A model generated the notes under the pieces. That model was not told the origin of the DNA. It ran no database searches and saw nothing but the letters and a program-made list of their open reading frames with translations. This document shows positions 20,201 to 35,066 of a DNA stretch of 64,000 bases, one piece after another. How positions within the stretch are numbered: position 1 is the stretch's first letter; each line of letters begins with the position of its first letter. The stretch is from Avena insularis. Lineage: Eukaryota > Streptophyta > Magnoliopsida > Poales > Poaceae. A program made the position numbers and the translations under genes. The stretch is taken from assembly GCA_023614405.1 (NCBI GenBank), contig CM042688.1, positions 444,530,028 through 444,594,027 of the forward strand, in the 5' to 3' direction.

Positions 20201-23200
20201 TCCAACTGGGTGTGGTGATGCAACCTCTTTCAAACTGTTGCTCCACTTCATGTGGCAGTAGTTCCCATCATGTTGCTAGGGTTCCTGAACATGGTCATGT
20301 TGGAGTGACATTGCATCTGTTCTTTGCTAGACCCGAATGATCCATATGGCCACACACACTCCAAGTGGATGTGGTGATGTAACATCTTTCAAACTGGTGC
20401 TCCACTACATGTGGCAGTTAAATCCGAGGATCATGCTAGGGTTCTTGGACATGGTTGGACACATGTTGGAGTAAAATTGTAGGTGTTCCTTTCCATACCA
20501 CAATGATCCACATGGCCACACACACACATCCAAGTGGGTGTGGTGATGAAACATCTTACAAACTAGTGCTCCACTATATGTGGTAGTTGAATCCCAGCAT
20601 GTTGCTAGGGTTCCTCGACATGGTCGGATAGATGTTAGAGTGACATTGTATGTATTGTTTGCCAAACCACCATGATGCACATGGACACACACATCCAAGT
20701 GGGTGTGGTTATGCAACCTCTTTCAAACAGGTGCTCCACTACACATCGCAGTTGAATACCAACATATTTCTAGGGTTCCTAGACATGATTGGACACATGT
20801 TGGAGTGACATTACGTGTGTTCTTTGAAAAAACACAATGATCCACATGGCCACACACATCCAAGTGGGGGTGGTGATGCAACCTCTTACAAACTGGTGCT
20901 CAACTACATGTTGGAGTTGAATCCCAACATGTTGCTAGGGTTCTTGGACATGGTTGGACACTTTTTGGAGTGACATTACATGTGTTCTTTACGAAAACAA
21001 AATGGTCCACATGGCCACACACACACATCCAAGTGAGTGTGTTGATGCAACATCTTTCAAACTGGTGCTCCACTTCATGTGTCTGTTCAATCCTAGCATG
21101 TTGCTATGGTTCCTAGACATGGTTGGACACATGTTGGAGTGAAATTGCATGTCTTCTTTTCCAAACCACAATGATCCACATGGACACACACATCCACGTC
21201 AGTGTGGTGATGCAACCTCTTTCAAACTTGTGCTCCACTACATGTGGCAGTTGAATCCCATCATGTTGCAAGGGTTCCGGGACATGGTTGGACACATGTT
21301 GGAGTGACATTGCATGTGTTCTTTTCCAAACAACAATGATTCACATGGCCACACACATCCAAGTGGGGGTGGTGATGTAACCTCTTTCAAAGTGGTCCTC
21401 CATTACATGTGGCAGTTGAATCCCAGCATGTTGCTAGGGTTCCTAGACATGGTTGGGCACTTGTTGGAGTGACATTACATGTGTTCTTTGCCAAACCACA
21501 ATGATCCACATGGCAACACACACATCCAAGTGGGTGTGCTGATGCAGCATATTTCAAACTGGTGCTCGACTGCATGTGGCAATTGAATCCTAGCATGGTG
21601 CTAGGGTTCCTGGACATGGTTGGACAGATGTTGGAGTGACATTGCATGTTTTATCCAAACCAAAATGATCCACATGGCCACACACACACATTCAAGTGGG
21701 TGTGGTTATGCAACCTCTTTCAAACCGGTGCTCCACTGCATGTGGCAGTTGAATCCTAGCATGTTGCTAGGGTTCCTGTACATGGTTCGACACATGTTGG
21801 AGTGACATTTCATGTGTTCTTTGCCAAACCAGAATTATCCACATGGCCACACACAGACGTCCAAGTAGGTGTGGTGATGGAACCTCTATCAAACTCTTGC
21901 TCCACTTCATGTGGTAGTAGTTCCCATCATGTTGCTAGGGTTCCTGGACATGGTCATGTTGGAGTGAAATTGCATGTGTTCTTTTCTAGACCACAATGAT
22001 CCATATGGACACACACACTCCAAGTGGGTGTGGTGATGCAACATCTTTCAAACTGGTGCTCCACTACATGTGTTAGTTGAATCCCAGGATCAAGATAGGG
22101 TTCTTGGACATGGTTGGACACATGTTGGAGTAAAATTGCAGGTGTTCCTTTCCAAACCACAATGATCCACATGGACACACACACACATCCATGTGGATGT
22201 GGTGATGCAACCTCTTTGAAACTACTGCTCCACTACACGTGGCAGTTGAATCACAGCATGTTGCTATGGTTCCTAGACATATATGGACACATGTTGGAGT
22301 CACATTGCATGTGTTCTTTTCCAAACCACAATGATCCGCATGGCCACACACACTCCAAGTGGATGTGGTGATGCAACATCTTTCAAACTGGTGCTCAATT
22401 TCATGTGGCATTTGAATCCTAGCATTTTACTAGGGTTCCTGGCCATGGTTGGACACATGTTGGAGTGAGATTGCATGTGTTCTATGCCAAACCACAAAGA
22501 TTCACATGGCCACACACATCCAAGTGGGTGTGGTGATGAAACATCTTTCAAACTAGTGCTCCACTACATGTGGTAGTTGAATCCCAGCATGTTGCTAGGG
22601 TTCCTCGACATGGTCGGACACATGTTAGAGTAACATTACATGTATTGTTTGCCAAACCACCATGATGTACATGGACACACAAGGCCAAGTGGGTGTGGTG
22701 ATACAACATCTTTCAAACTGGTGCTCCACTACATGTGTCAGTTGAATCCTAGGATGTTGCTAGGGTTCCTGTACATGGTTCGACACATGTTGGAGTGACA
22801 TTTCATGTGTTCTTTGCCAAACCATAATTATCCACATGGCCACACACAGACGTCCAAGTGGGTGTGGTGATGCAACCTCTTTCAAACTTTTGCTCCACTT
22901 CATGTGGTAGTAGTTCCCATCATGTTGCTAGGATTCCTGGACATGGTCATGTTGGAGTGAAATTACATGTGTTCTTTTCTAGACCACAATGATCCATATG
23001 GCCACACACACTCCAATTGGGTGTGGTGATGCAACATCTTTCAAACTGGTGCTCCACTACATGTGTCAGTTGAATCCCAGGACCATGATAGGGTTCTTGG
23101 ACATGGTTGGAAACATGTCGGAGTAAAATTGCAGGTGTTCCTTTCCAAACCACAATGATCCACATGGACACACACACACATCCAAGTGGATGTGGTGATG

Positions 23201-26200
23201 CAACCTCTTTGAAACTACTGCTCCACTACACGTGGCAGTTGAATCCCAGCATGTTGCTAGGGTTCCTAGACATAGTTCGACACATGTTGGAGTCACATTG
23301 CATGTGTTCTTTTCAAACCACAATGATCCGCATGGCCACACACACTCCAAGTGGATGTCATGATGCAACATCTTTCAAACTGGTCCTCAACTTCATGTGG
23401 CATTTGAATACTAGCATTTTACTAGGGTTCCTGGCCATGGTTGGACACATGTTGGAGTGAGATTACATGTGTTCTTTTCCAAGCCACAAAGATTCACATG
23501 GGCACACACATCCAAGTGGGTGTGGTGATGAAACATCTTTCAAACTGGTGCTCCACTACATGTGGTAGTTGAATCCTAGCATGTTGCTAGGATTCCTCGA
23601 CATGGTCGGACACATGTTAGAGTGACATTGTATGTATTGTTTGCCAAACCACCATGATGCACATGGACACACACGTTCAAGTGGGTGTGGTAATGCAACC
23701 TCTTTCAAACAGGTGCTCCACTACACGTTGCAGTTGAATCCCAACATATTTATAGGGTTCATAGACATGATTGGACACATGTTGGAGCGACATTACGTGT
23801 GTTCTTTGAAAAACCAGAATGATCCACATGGCCACACACATCCAAGTGGGGGTGGTGATGCAACCTCTTACAAACTGGTGCTCAACTACATGTTAGAGTT
23901 GAATCCCAACATGTTGCTAGGGTTCCTGGACATGCTTGGACACTTTTTGGAGTGACATTACAAGTGTTCTTTACGAAAACAAAATTGTCCACATGGCCAC
24001 ACACACACATCCAAGTGGGTGTGTTGATGCAACATCTTTCAAACTGGTGCTCCACTTCATGTGTCTATTGAATCCCAGCATGTTGCTAGGGTTCCTGGAC
24101 ATGGTTCGACACATGTTGGAGTGAAATTGCATGTCTTCTTTTCCAAACCACAATGATCCACATGGACACACACATCCAAGTCAGTGTGGTGATGCAACCT
24201 CTTTCAAACCGGTGCTCCACTACATGTGGCAGTTGAATGCCATCATGTTGAAGGGTTCCGGGACAAGGTTGGACACATGTTGGAGTGACATTGCATGTGT
24301 TCTTTTCCAAACAACAATGATTCACATGGCCACACACATCCAAGTGGGGGTGGTGATGTAACCTCTTTCAAAGTGGTGCTCCATTACATGTGGCAGTTGA
24401 ATCCCAGCATGTTGCTAGGGTTCCTAGACATGGTTGGACACTTGTTGGAGTGACATTACATGTGTTCTTTGTGAAACCACAATGATCCACATGGCAACAC
24501 ACACATCCAACTTGGTGTGCTGATGTAGCATATTTCAAACTGGTGCTCGGCTGCATGTGGCAGTTGAATCCCAGCATGGTGCTAGGGTTCCTGGACATGG
24601 TTGGACAGATGTTGGAGTGACATTGCATGTGTTCTTATCCAAACCACAATGATCCACATGGCCACACACACACAATCAAGTGGGTGTGGTTATGCAACCT
24701 CTTTCAAACCGGTGCTCCACTGCATGTGGCAGTTGAATCCTAGCATGTTGCTAGGGTTCCTGTACATGGTTGGGCACATGTTGGAGTGACATTTCATGTG
24801 TTCTTTGCCAAACCATAATTATCCACATGGCCACACACAGACGTCCAAGTGGGTGTGGTGATGCAACCTCTTTCAAACTTTTGCTCCAATTCATGTGGTA
24901 GTAGTTCCCATCATGTTGCTAGGGTTCCTAGACATGGTCATGTTGGAGTGAAATTGCATGTGTTCTTTTCTAGACCACAATGATCCATATGGCCACACAC
25001 ACTCCAAGTGGGTGTGGTGATGCAACATCTTTCAAACTGGTGCTCCACTACATGTGTTAGTTGAATCCCAGGATCAAGATAGGGTTCTTGGACATGGTTG
25101 GACACATGTTGGAGTAAAATTGCAGGTGTTCCTTTCCGAACCACAATGATCCACATGGACACACACACATCCATGTGGATGTGGTGATGCAACCTCTTTG
25201 AAACTACTGTTCCACTACACGTGGCAGTTGAATCCCAGCATGTTGCTATGGTTCCTAGACATGGTTGGGCACTTGTTGGAGTGACATTGCATGTGTTCTT
25301 TTCCAAACCACAATGATCCGCATGGCCACACACACTCCAAGTGGATGTGGTGATGCAACATCTTCAAACTGGTGCTCAATTTCATGTGGCATTTGAATCC
25401 TAGCATTTTACTAGGATTCCTGGCCATGGTTGGACACATGTTGGAGTGAGATTGCATGTGTTCTTTGCCAAACCACAAAGATTCACATGGCCACACACAT
25501 CCAAGTGGGTGTGGTGATGAAACATCTGTCAAACTGGTGCTCCACTACATGTGGTAGTTGAATCCTAGCATGTTGCTAGGATTCCTCGACATGGTCGGAC
25601 ACATGTTAGAGTGACATTGTATGTATTGTTTGCCAAACCACCATGATGCACATGGACACACACGTCCAAGTGGGTGTGGTGATGCAACCTCTTTCAAACA
25701 GGTGCTCCACTACACGTCGCAGTTGAATCCCAACATATTTCTAGGGTTCCTAGACATGATTGGACACATGTTGGCGTGACATTACGTGTGTTCTTTGAAA
25801 AACCAGAATGATCCACATGGCCACACACATCCAAGTGGGGGTGGTGATGCAACCTCTTACAAACTGGTGTTCAACTACATGTTAGAGTTGAATCCCAACA
25901 TATTGCTAGGGTTCCTGGACATGGTTGGACACTTTTTGGAGTGACATTACAAGTGTTCTTTACGAAAACAAAATGGTCCACATGGCCACACACACACATC
26001 CAAGTGGGTGTGTTGATGAAACATCTTTCAAACTGGTGCTCCACTTCATGTGTCTGTTGAATCCCAGCATGTTGCTAGGGTTCCTAGACATGGTTGGACA
26101 CATGTTGGAGTGAAATTGCATGTCTTCTTTTCCAAACCACAATGATCCACATGGCCACACACATCCAAGGCAGTGTGGTGATGCAGCCTCTTTCAAACTT

Positions 26201-29200
26201 GTGCTCCACTACATTTGGCAGTTGAATCCCATCATGTTGCAAGGGTTCCGGGACATGGTTGGACACATGTTTTAGTGACATTGCATGTGTTCTTTTCCAA
26301 ACAACAATGATTCACATGGCCACACACATCCAAGTGGGGGTGGTGATGTAACCTCTTTCAAAGTGGTGCTCCATTACATGTGGCAGTTGAATCCCAACAT
26401 GTTGCTAGGGTTCCTAGACATGGTTGGACACTTGTTGGAGTGACATTACATGTGTTCTTTGCCAAACCACAATGATCCACATGGCAACACACACATCCAA
26501 GTGGGTGTGCTGATGCAGCATATTGCAAACTGGTGATCGACTGCATGTGGCAGTTGAATCCCAGCATGTTGCTAGGGTTCCTGAACATGGTTGGACACAT
26601 GTTGGAGTGACATTTCATGTGTTCTTTGCCAAACCATAATTATCCACATGGCCACACACAGACGTCCAAGTGGGTGTGGTGATGCAACCTCTTTCAAACT
26701 TTTGCTCCACTTCATGTGGTAGTAGTTCCCATCATGTTGCTAGGGTTCCTGGACATGGTCATGTTGGAGTGAAATTGCATGTGTTATTTTCTAGACCACA
26801 ATGATCCATATGGCCACACACAATCCAAGTGGGTGTGGTGATTCAACATCTTTCAAACTGGTGCTCCACTACATGTGTCAGTTGAATCCTAGGACCATGA
26901 TAGTGTTCTTGGACATGGTTGGACACATGTCGGAGTAAAATTGCAGGTGTTCCTTTCCAAACCACAATGATCCACATGGACACAGACACACATCCAAGTG
27001 GATGTGGTGATGCAACCTCTTTGAAACTACTGCTCCACTACACGTGGCAGTTGAATCCCAGCATGTTTCTAGGGTTCCTAGACATAGTTGGACACATTTT
27101 AGAGTCACATTGCATGTGTTCTTTTCCAAACCACAATGATCTGCATGGCCACACACACTCCAATTGGATGTGGTGATGCAACATCTTTCAAACTGGTGCT
27201 CAACTTCATGTGGCATTTGAATCCTAGCATTTTACTAGGGTTCCTGGCCATGGTTGGACACATGTTGGAGTGAGATTGCATGTGTTCTTTGCCAAACCAC
27301 AAAGATTCACATGGCCACACACATCCAAGTGGGTGTGGTGATGAAACATCTTTCAAACTGGTGCTCCACTACATGTGGTAGTTGAATCCCAGCATGTTGC
27401 TAGGGTTCCTCGACATGGTCGGACACATGTTAGAGTGACATTAAATGTATTGTTTGCCAAACCACCATGATGCACACGGACACACACGTCCAAGTGGGTG
27501 TGGTGATGCAACATCTGTCAAACTGGTGCTCCACTGCATGTGTCAGTTGAATCCCAACATATTTCTAGGTTTCCTGGACATGATTGGACACATGTTGGAG
27601 TGACATTACGTGTGTTCTTTGAAAAACCATAATGATCCACATGGCCACACACGTCCAAGTCGGGGTGGTGATGCAACCTCTTACAAACTGGTGCTCAACT
27701 ACATGTTAGAGTTGAATCCCAACATGTTGCTAGGGTTCCTGGACATGGTTGGACACTTTTTGGAGTGACATTACAAGTGTTCTTTACGAAAACAAAATGG
27801 TCCACATGGCCACACACACACATCCAAGTGGGTGTGTTGATGCAACATCTTTCAAACCGGTGCTCCACTTCATGTGTCATTGAATCCCAAAGATGTTGCT
27901 AGGGTTCCTGGACATGGTTGGACACATGTTGGAGTGAAATTGCATGTCTTCTTTTCCAAACCACAATGATCCACATGGCCACACACATCCAAGTCAGCGT
28001 GGTGATGCAACCTCTTTCAAACTTGTGCTCCACTAGATGTGGCAGTTGAATCCCATCATGTTGCAAGGGTTCCGAGACATGGTTGGACACATGTTGGACT
28101 GACATTGCATGTGTTCTTTTCCAAACAACAATGATTCAAATGGCCACACACATCCAAGTGGGGGTGGTGACGTAAACTCTTTCAAAGTGGTGCTCCATTA
28201 CATGTGGCAGTTGAATCCCAGCATGTTGCTAGGGTTCCTAGACATGGTTGGACACTTGTTGGAGTGACATTACATGTGTTCTTTTCCAAACCACAATGAT
28301 CCACATGGCAACACACACATCCAAGTGGGTGTGCTGATGCAGCATATTTCAAACTGGTGCTCGACTGCATGTGGCAGTTGAATCCCAGCATGGTGCTAGG
28401 GTTCCTGGACGTGGTTGGACAGATGTTGGAGTGACATTGCATGTGTTCTTATCCAAACCACAATGATCCACATGGCCACACACACACACATTCAAGTGGG
28501 TGTGGTTATGCAACCTCTTTCAAACCGGTGATCCACTGCATGTGGCAGTTGAATCCTAGCATGTTGCTAGGGTTCCTGTACATGGTTCGACACATGTTGG
28601 AGTGACATTTCATGTGTTATTTGCCAAACCATAATTATCCACATGGCCACACACAGACGTCCAAGTGGGTGTGGTGATGCAACCTCTTTCAAACTCTTGC
28701 TCCGCTTCATGTGGTAGTAGTTCCCATCATGTTGCTAGGGTTCCTAGACATAGTCATGTTGGAGTGAAATTGCATGTGTTCTTTTCTAGACCACAATGAT
28801 CCATATGGCCACACACACTCCAAGTGGGTGTGGTGATGCAACATCTTTCAAACTGGTGCTCCACTACATGTGTCAGTTGAATCCCAGGAGCATGATAGGG
28901 TTCTTGGACATGGTTAGACACATGTTGGAGTAAAATTGCCGGTGTTCCTTTCCAACCCACAATGATCCACATGGACACACACACATCCACGTGGATGTGG
29001 TGATGCAACCTCTTTGAAACTACTGCTCCACTACACGTGGCAGTTGAATCCCAGCATGTTGCTAGGGTTCCTAGACATAGTTGGACACAAGTTGGAGTCA
29101 CATTGCATGTGTTCTTTTCCAAACCACAATGATCCACATGGCCACAAACACTCCAAGTGGATGTGGTGATGCAACATCTTTCAAACTGGTTCTCAACTTC

Positions 29201-31090
29201 ATGTGGCATTTGAATCCTAGCATTTTACTAGGGTTCCTGGCCATGGTTGGACACATGTTGGAGTGAGATTGCATGTGTTCTTTTCCAAACCACAAAGATT
29301 CACATGGCCACACACATCCAAGTGGGTGTGGTGATGAAACATCTTTCAAACTGGTGCTCCACTACATGTGGTAGTTGAATCCCAGCATGTTGCTAGGGTT
29401 CCTCGACATGGTCGGACACATGTTAGAGTGACATTGCATGTATTGCTTGCCAAACCACCATGATGCACATGGACACACACGTCCAAGTGGGTGTGGTGAT
29501 GCAACTTCTTTCAAACTGGTGCTCCACTACATGTGTCAGTTGAATCCCAACATATTTCTAGGGTTCCTAGACATGATTGGACACATGTTGGAGTGACATT
29601 ACGTGTGTTCTTTGAAAAACTACAATGATCCACATGGCCACACACATCCAAGTGGGGGTGGTGATGCAACCTCTTACAAACTAGTGCTCAACTACATGTT
29701 AGAGTTGAATCCCAACATGTTGCTAGGGTTCCTGGACATGGTTGGACACTTTTTGGAGTGACATTACAAGTGTTCTTTACGAAAACAAAATGGTCCACAT
29801 GGCCACACACACACATCCAAGTGGGTGTGTTGATGCAACATCTTTCAAACTGGTGCTCCACTTCATGTGTCTGTTGAATCCCAGCATGTTGCTAGGGTTC
29901 CTGGACATGGTTGGACACATGTTGGAGTGAAATTGCATGTCTTCTTTTCCAAACCACAATGATCCACATGGCCACACACATCCAAGTTAGTGTGGTGATG
30001 CAACCTCTTTCAAACTTGTGCTCCACTAGATGTGGCAGTTGAATCCCATCATGTTGCAAGGGTTCCGGGACATGGTTGGACACATGATGGAGTGACATTG
30101 CATGTGTTCTTTTCCAAACAACAATGATTCAGATGGCCACACACATCCAAGTGGGGGTGGTGACGTAACCTCTTTCAAAGTGGTGCTCCATTACATGTGG
30201 CAGTTGAATCCTAGCATGTTGCTAGGGTTCCTAGACATGGTTGGACACATGTTGGAGTGACATTACATGTGTTCTTTGCCAAACCACAATGATCCACATG
30301 GCAACACACACATCCAAGTGGATGTGCTGATGCAGCATATTTCAAACTGGTGCTCGACTGCATGTGGCAGTTGAATCCCAGCATGGTGCTAGGGTTCCTG
30401 GACATGGTTGGACAGATGTTAGAGTGACATTGCATGTGTTCTTATCCAAACCACAATGATCCACATGGCCACACACACACACATTCAAGTGAGTGTGATT
30501 ATGCAACCTCTTTCAAACCGGTGCTCCACTGCATGTGGCAGTTGAATCCTAGCATGTTGCTAGGGTTCCTGTACATGGTTCGACACATGTTAGAGTGACA
30601 TTTCATGTGTTCTTTGCCAAACCATAATTATCCACATGGCCACACACAGACGTCCAAGTGGGTGTGGTGATGCAACCTCTTTCAAACTCTTGCTCCACTT
30701 CATGTGGTAGTAGTTCCCATCATGTTGCTAGGGTTCCTGGACATGGTCATGTTGGAGTGAAATTGCATGTGTTCTTTTCTAGACCACAATGATCCATATG
30801 GCCACACACACTCCAAGTGGGTGTGGTGATGCAACATCTTTCAAACTGGTGCTCCACTACATGTGTCAGTTGAATCCCAGGATCATGATAGGGTTCTTGG
30901 ACATGGTTGGACACATGTTGGAGTAAAATTGTAGGTGTTCCTTTCCCAACCACAATGATACACATGGACACACACACATCCAAGTGGATGTGGTGATGCA
31001 ACCTCTTTGAAACTACTGCTCCATTACACGTGGCAGTTGAATCCCAGCATGTTGCTAGGGTTCCTAGACATAGTTGGACACATGTTGGAG
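20200..31090. repeat. Central satellite domain with ~12-mer higher-order repeat (~1.99 kb)
   Basis: Variant monomers recur at multi-monomer spacing. The ACTTTTTGGAGTGAC/TACGAAAACAAAATGG type occurs near 20960, 23942, 25931, 27754 and 29748 (steps ~2982, 1989, 1823 and 1994, i.e. 18, 12, 11 and 12 monomers). The shortened GACATGGTCATGTTGG type (6-bp deletion) occurs near 21951, 22941, 24931, 26751, 28751 and 30741. The AAAATTGCAGGTGTTCC type always follows it by about one monomer. So a 12-mer unit with occasional gains and losses is tandemly repeated. Confidence 0.85.
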
Positions 31091-34000
31091 TCACATTGCA
31101 TGTGTTCTTTTCCACACCACAATGATCCGCATGGCCACACATACTCCAAGTGGATGTGCTGATGCAACATCTTTCAAACTGGTGCTCAACTTCATGTGGC
31201 ATTTGAATCCTAGCATTTTACTAGGGTTCTTGGCCATGGTTGGACACATGTTGGAGTGAGATTGCATGTGTTCTTTGCCAAACCACAAAGATTCACATGG
31301 CCACACACATCCAAGTGGGTGTGGTGATGAAACATCTTTCAAACTGGTGCTCCACTACACGTGGTAGTTGAATCCCAGCATGTTGCTAGGGTTCCTCGAC
31401 ATGATCGGACACATGTTAGAGTGACATTGCATGTATTGTTTGCCAAACCACCATGATGCACATGGACACACACGTCCAAGTGGGTGTGGTGATGCAACAT
31501 CTTTCAAACTAGTGCTCCACTACATGTGTCAGTTGAATCCTAGGATCATGATAGGGTTCGTGGACATGGTTGGACACATGTTGGAGTAAAATTGCAGGTG
31601 TTCCTTTCCAAACCACAATGATCCACATGGACACACACACATCCAAGTGGATATGGAGATGCAACCTCTTTGAAACTACTGCTCAATTACACGTGGCAGT
31701 TGAATCCCAGCATGTTGCTAGGGTTCCTAGACATAGTTGGACACATTTTGAGGTCACATTGCATGTGTTCTTTTCCAAACCACAATGATCCGCATGGCCA
31801 CACACACTCCAAGTGGATGTGGTGATGCAACATCTTTCAAACTGGTGCTCAACTTCATGTGGCATTTGAATACTAGCATTTTACTAGGGTTCCTGGCCAT
31901 GGTTGGACACATATTGGAGTGAGATTGCATGTGTTCTTTTCCAAGCCACAAAGATTCACATGGGCACACACATCCAAGTGGGTGTGGTGATGAAACATCT
32001 TTCAAACTGGTGCTCCACTACATGTGGTAGTTGAATCCCAGCATGTTGCTAGGGTTCCTCGACATGGTCGGACACATGTTAGAGTGACATTGCATGTATT
32101 ATTTGCCAAACCACCATGATGCACATGGACACACACGTCCAAGTCGGTGTGGTGATGCAACATCTTTCAAACTGGTGCTCCACTACATGTGTCAGTTGAA
32201 TCCCAACATATTTCTAGGGTTCCTAGACATGATTGGACAAATGTTGGAGTGACATTACGTGTGTTCTTTGAAAAACCAGAATGATCCACATGGCCACACA
32301 CATCCAAGTGGGGGTGGTGATGCAACCTCTTACAAACTGGTGCTCAACTACATGTTAGAGTTGAATCCCAACATGTTGCTAGGGTTCCTGGACATGGTTG
32401 GACACTTTTGGAGTGACATTACAAGTGTTCTTACGAAAAAAAAATGGTCCACATGGCCACACACACACATCCAAGTGGGTGTGTTGATGCAACATCTTTC
32501 AAACTGGTGCTCCACTTTATGTGTCTGTTGAATCCCAGCATGTTGCTAGGGTTCCTGGACATGGTTGGACACATGTTGGAGTGAAATTGCATGTCTTATT
32601 TTCCAAACCACAATTATCCACATGTCCACACACATCCAAGTCAGTGTGGTGATGCAACCTCTTTCAAACTTGTGCTCCACTACATGTCGCAGTTGAATCC
32701 CATCTTGTTGCAAGGGTTCCGGGACATGGTTGGACACGTGTTGGAGTGTCATTTCATGTGTTCTTTTCCAAACAACAAAGATTCACATGGCCACACACAT
32801 CCAAGTGGGGGTGGTGATGTAACCTCTTTCAATGTGGTGCTCCATTACATGTGGCAGTTGAATCCCAGCATGTAGCTAGGGTTCCTAAACATGGTTGGAC
32901 ACTTGTTGTAGTGACATTACATGTGTTCTTTGCCAAACCACAATGATCCACATGGCAACACACACATCCAAGTGGGTGTGCTGATGCAGCATATTTCAAA
33001 CTGGTGCTCGACTGCATGTGGCAGTTGAATCCCAGCATGGTGCTAGGGTTCTTGGACATGGTTGGACAGATGTTGGAGTGACATTGCATGTGTTCTTATC
33101 CAAACCACAATGATCCACATGGCCACACACACACATTCAAGTGGGTGTGGTTATGCAACCTCTTTCAAACCGGTGCTCCACTGCATGTGGCAGTTGAATC
33201 CTAGCATGTTGCTAGGGCATGGTTCGACACATGTTGGAGTGACATTTCATGTGTTCTTTGCCAAACCATAATTATCCACATGGCCACACACAGACGTCCA
33301 AGTGGGTGTGGTGATGGAACCTCTATCAAACTCTTGCTCCACTTCATGTGGTAGTAGTTCCCATCATGTTGCTAGGGTTCCTGGACATGGTCATGTTGGA
33401 GTGAAATTGCATGTGTTCGTTTCTATACCACAATGATCCATATGGCCACACACACTCCAAGTGGGTGTGGTGATGCAACATCTTTCAAACTGGTGATCCA
33501 CTACATGTGTTAGATGAATCCCAGGATCAAGATAGGGTTCTTGGACATGGTTGGACACATGTTGGAGTAAAATTGCAGGTGTTCCTTTCCAAACCACAAT
33601 GATCCACATGGACACACACACACATCCATGTGGATGTGGTGATGCAACCTCTTTGAAACTACTGCTCCACTACACGTGGCAGTTGAATCCCAGCATGTTG
33701 CTATGGTTCCTAGACATAGTTGGACACATGTTGGAGTCACATTGCATGTCTTCTTTTCCAAACCACAATGATCCGCATGGCCACACACACTCCAAGTGGA
33801 TGTGGTGATGCAACATCTTTCAAACTGGTGCTCAACTTCATGTGGCATTTGAATACTAGCATTTTACTAGGGTTCCTGGCCATGGTTGGACGCATGTTGG
33901 AGTGAGATTGCATGTGTTCTTTGCCAAGCCACAAAGATTCACATGGGCACACACATCCAAGTGGGTGTGGTGATGAAACATCTTTCAAACTGGTGCTCCA

Positions 34001-35066
34001 CTACATGTGTCAGTTGAATCCTAGGATCATGATAGGGTTCGTGGACATGGTTGGACACATGTTGGAGTAAAATTGCAGGTGTTCCTTTCCAAACCACAAT
34101 GATCCACATTGACACACACACACATCCAAGTGGATGTGGAGATGCAACCTCTTGGAAACTACTGCTCCACTACACGTGGCAGTTTAATCCCAGCATGTTG
34201 CTAGGGTTCCTAGACATAGTTGGACACATGTTGAGGTCACATTGCATGTGTTCTTTTCCAAACCACAATGATCCGCATGGCCACACACACTCCATGTGGA
34301 TGTGGTGATGCAACATCTTTCAAACTGGTGCTCAACTTCATGTGGCATTTGAATACTAGCATTTTACTAGGGTTCCTGGCCATGGTTGGACACATATTGG
34401 AGTGAGATTGCATGTGTTCTTTTCCAAGCCACAAAGATTCACATGGGCACACACATCCAAGCGGGTGTGGTGATGAAACATCTTTCAAACTAGCGCTCCA
34501 CTACATGTGGTAGTTGAATCCCAGCATGTTGCTAGGGTTCCTCGACATGGTAGGACACATGTTAGAGTGACATTGCATTTATTATTTGCCAAACCACCAT
34601 GATGCGCATGGACACACACGTCCAAGTCGGTGTGGTGATGCAACATCTTTCAAACTGGTGCTCCACTACATGTGTCAGTTGAATCCCAACATATTTCTAG
34701 GGTTCCTAGACATGATTGGACACATGTTGGAGTGACATTACGTGTGTTCTTTGAAAAACCAGAATGATCCACATGGCCACACACATCCAAGTGGGGGTGG
34801 TGATGCAACCTCTTACAAACTGGTGCTCAACTACATGTTAGAGTTGAATCCCAACATGTTGCTAGGGTTCCTGGACATGGTTGGACACTTTTTGGAGTGA
34901 CATTAGAAGTGTTCTTTACGAAAACAAAATGGTCCACATGGCCACACACAGACATCCAAGTGGGTGTGTTGATGCAACATCTTTCAAACCGGTGCTCCAC
35001 TTCATGTGTCTGTTGAATCCCAACATGTTGCTAGGGTTCCTGGACATGGTTGGACACATGTTGGAG
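31091..35066. repeat. 3,976-bp satellite segment, copy A
   Basis: 24 monomers repeated almost exactly at 35067-39042. Landmarks map with a constant offset of 3975-3977, for example 32546 to 36523, 33391 to 37368 and 34237 to 38214. I counted about ten differences by eye, including a 1-bp deletion at ~35188, small indels at ~32408-32440 and single substitutions. Confidence 0.9.
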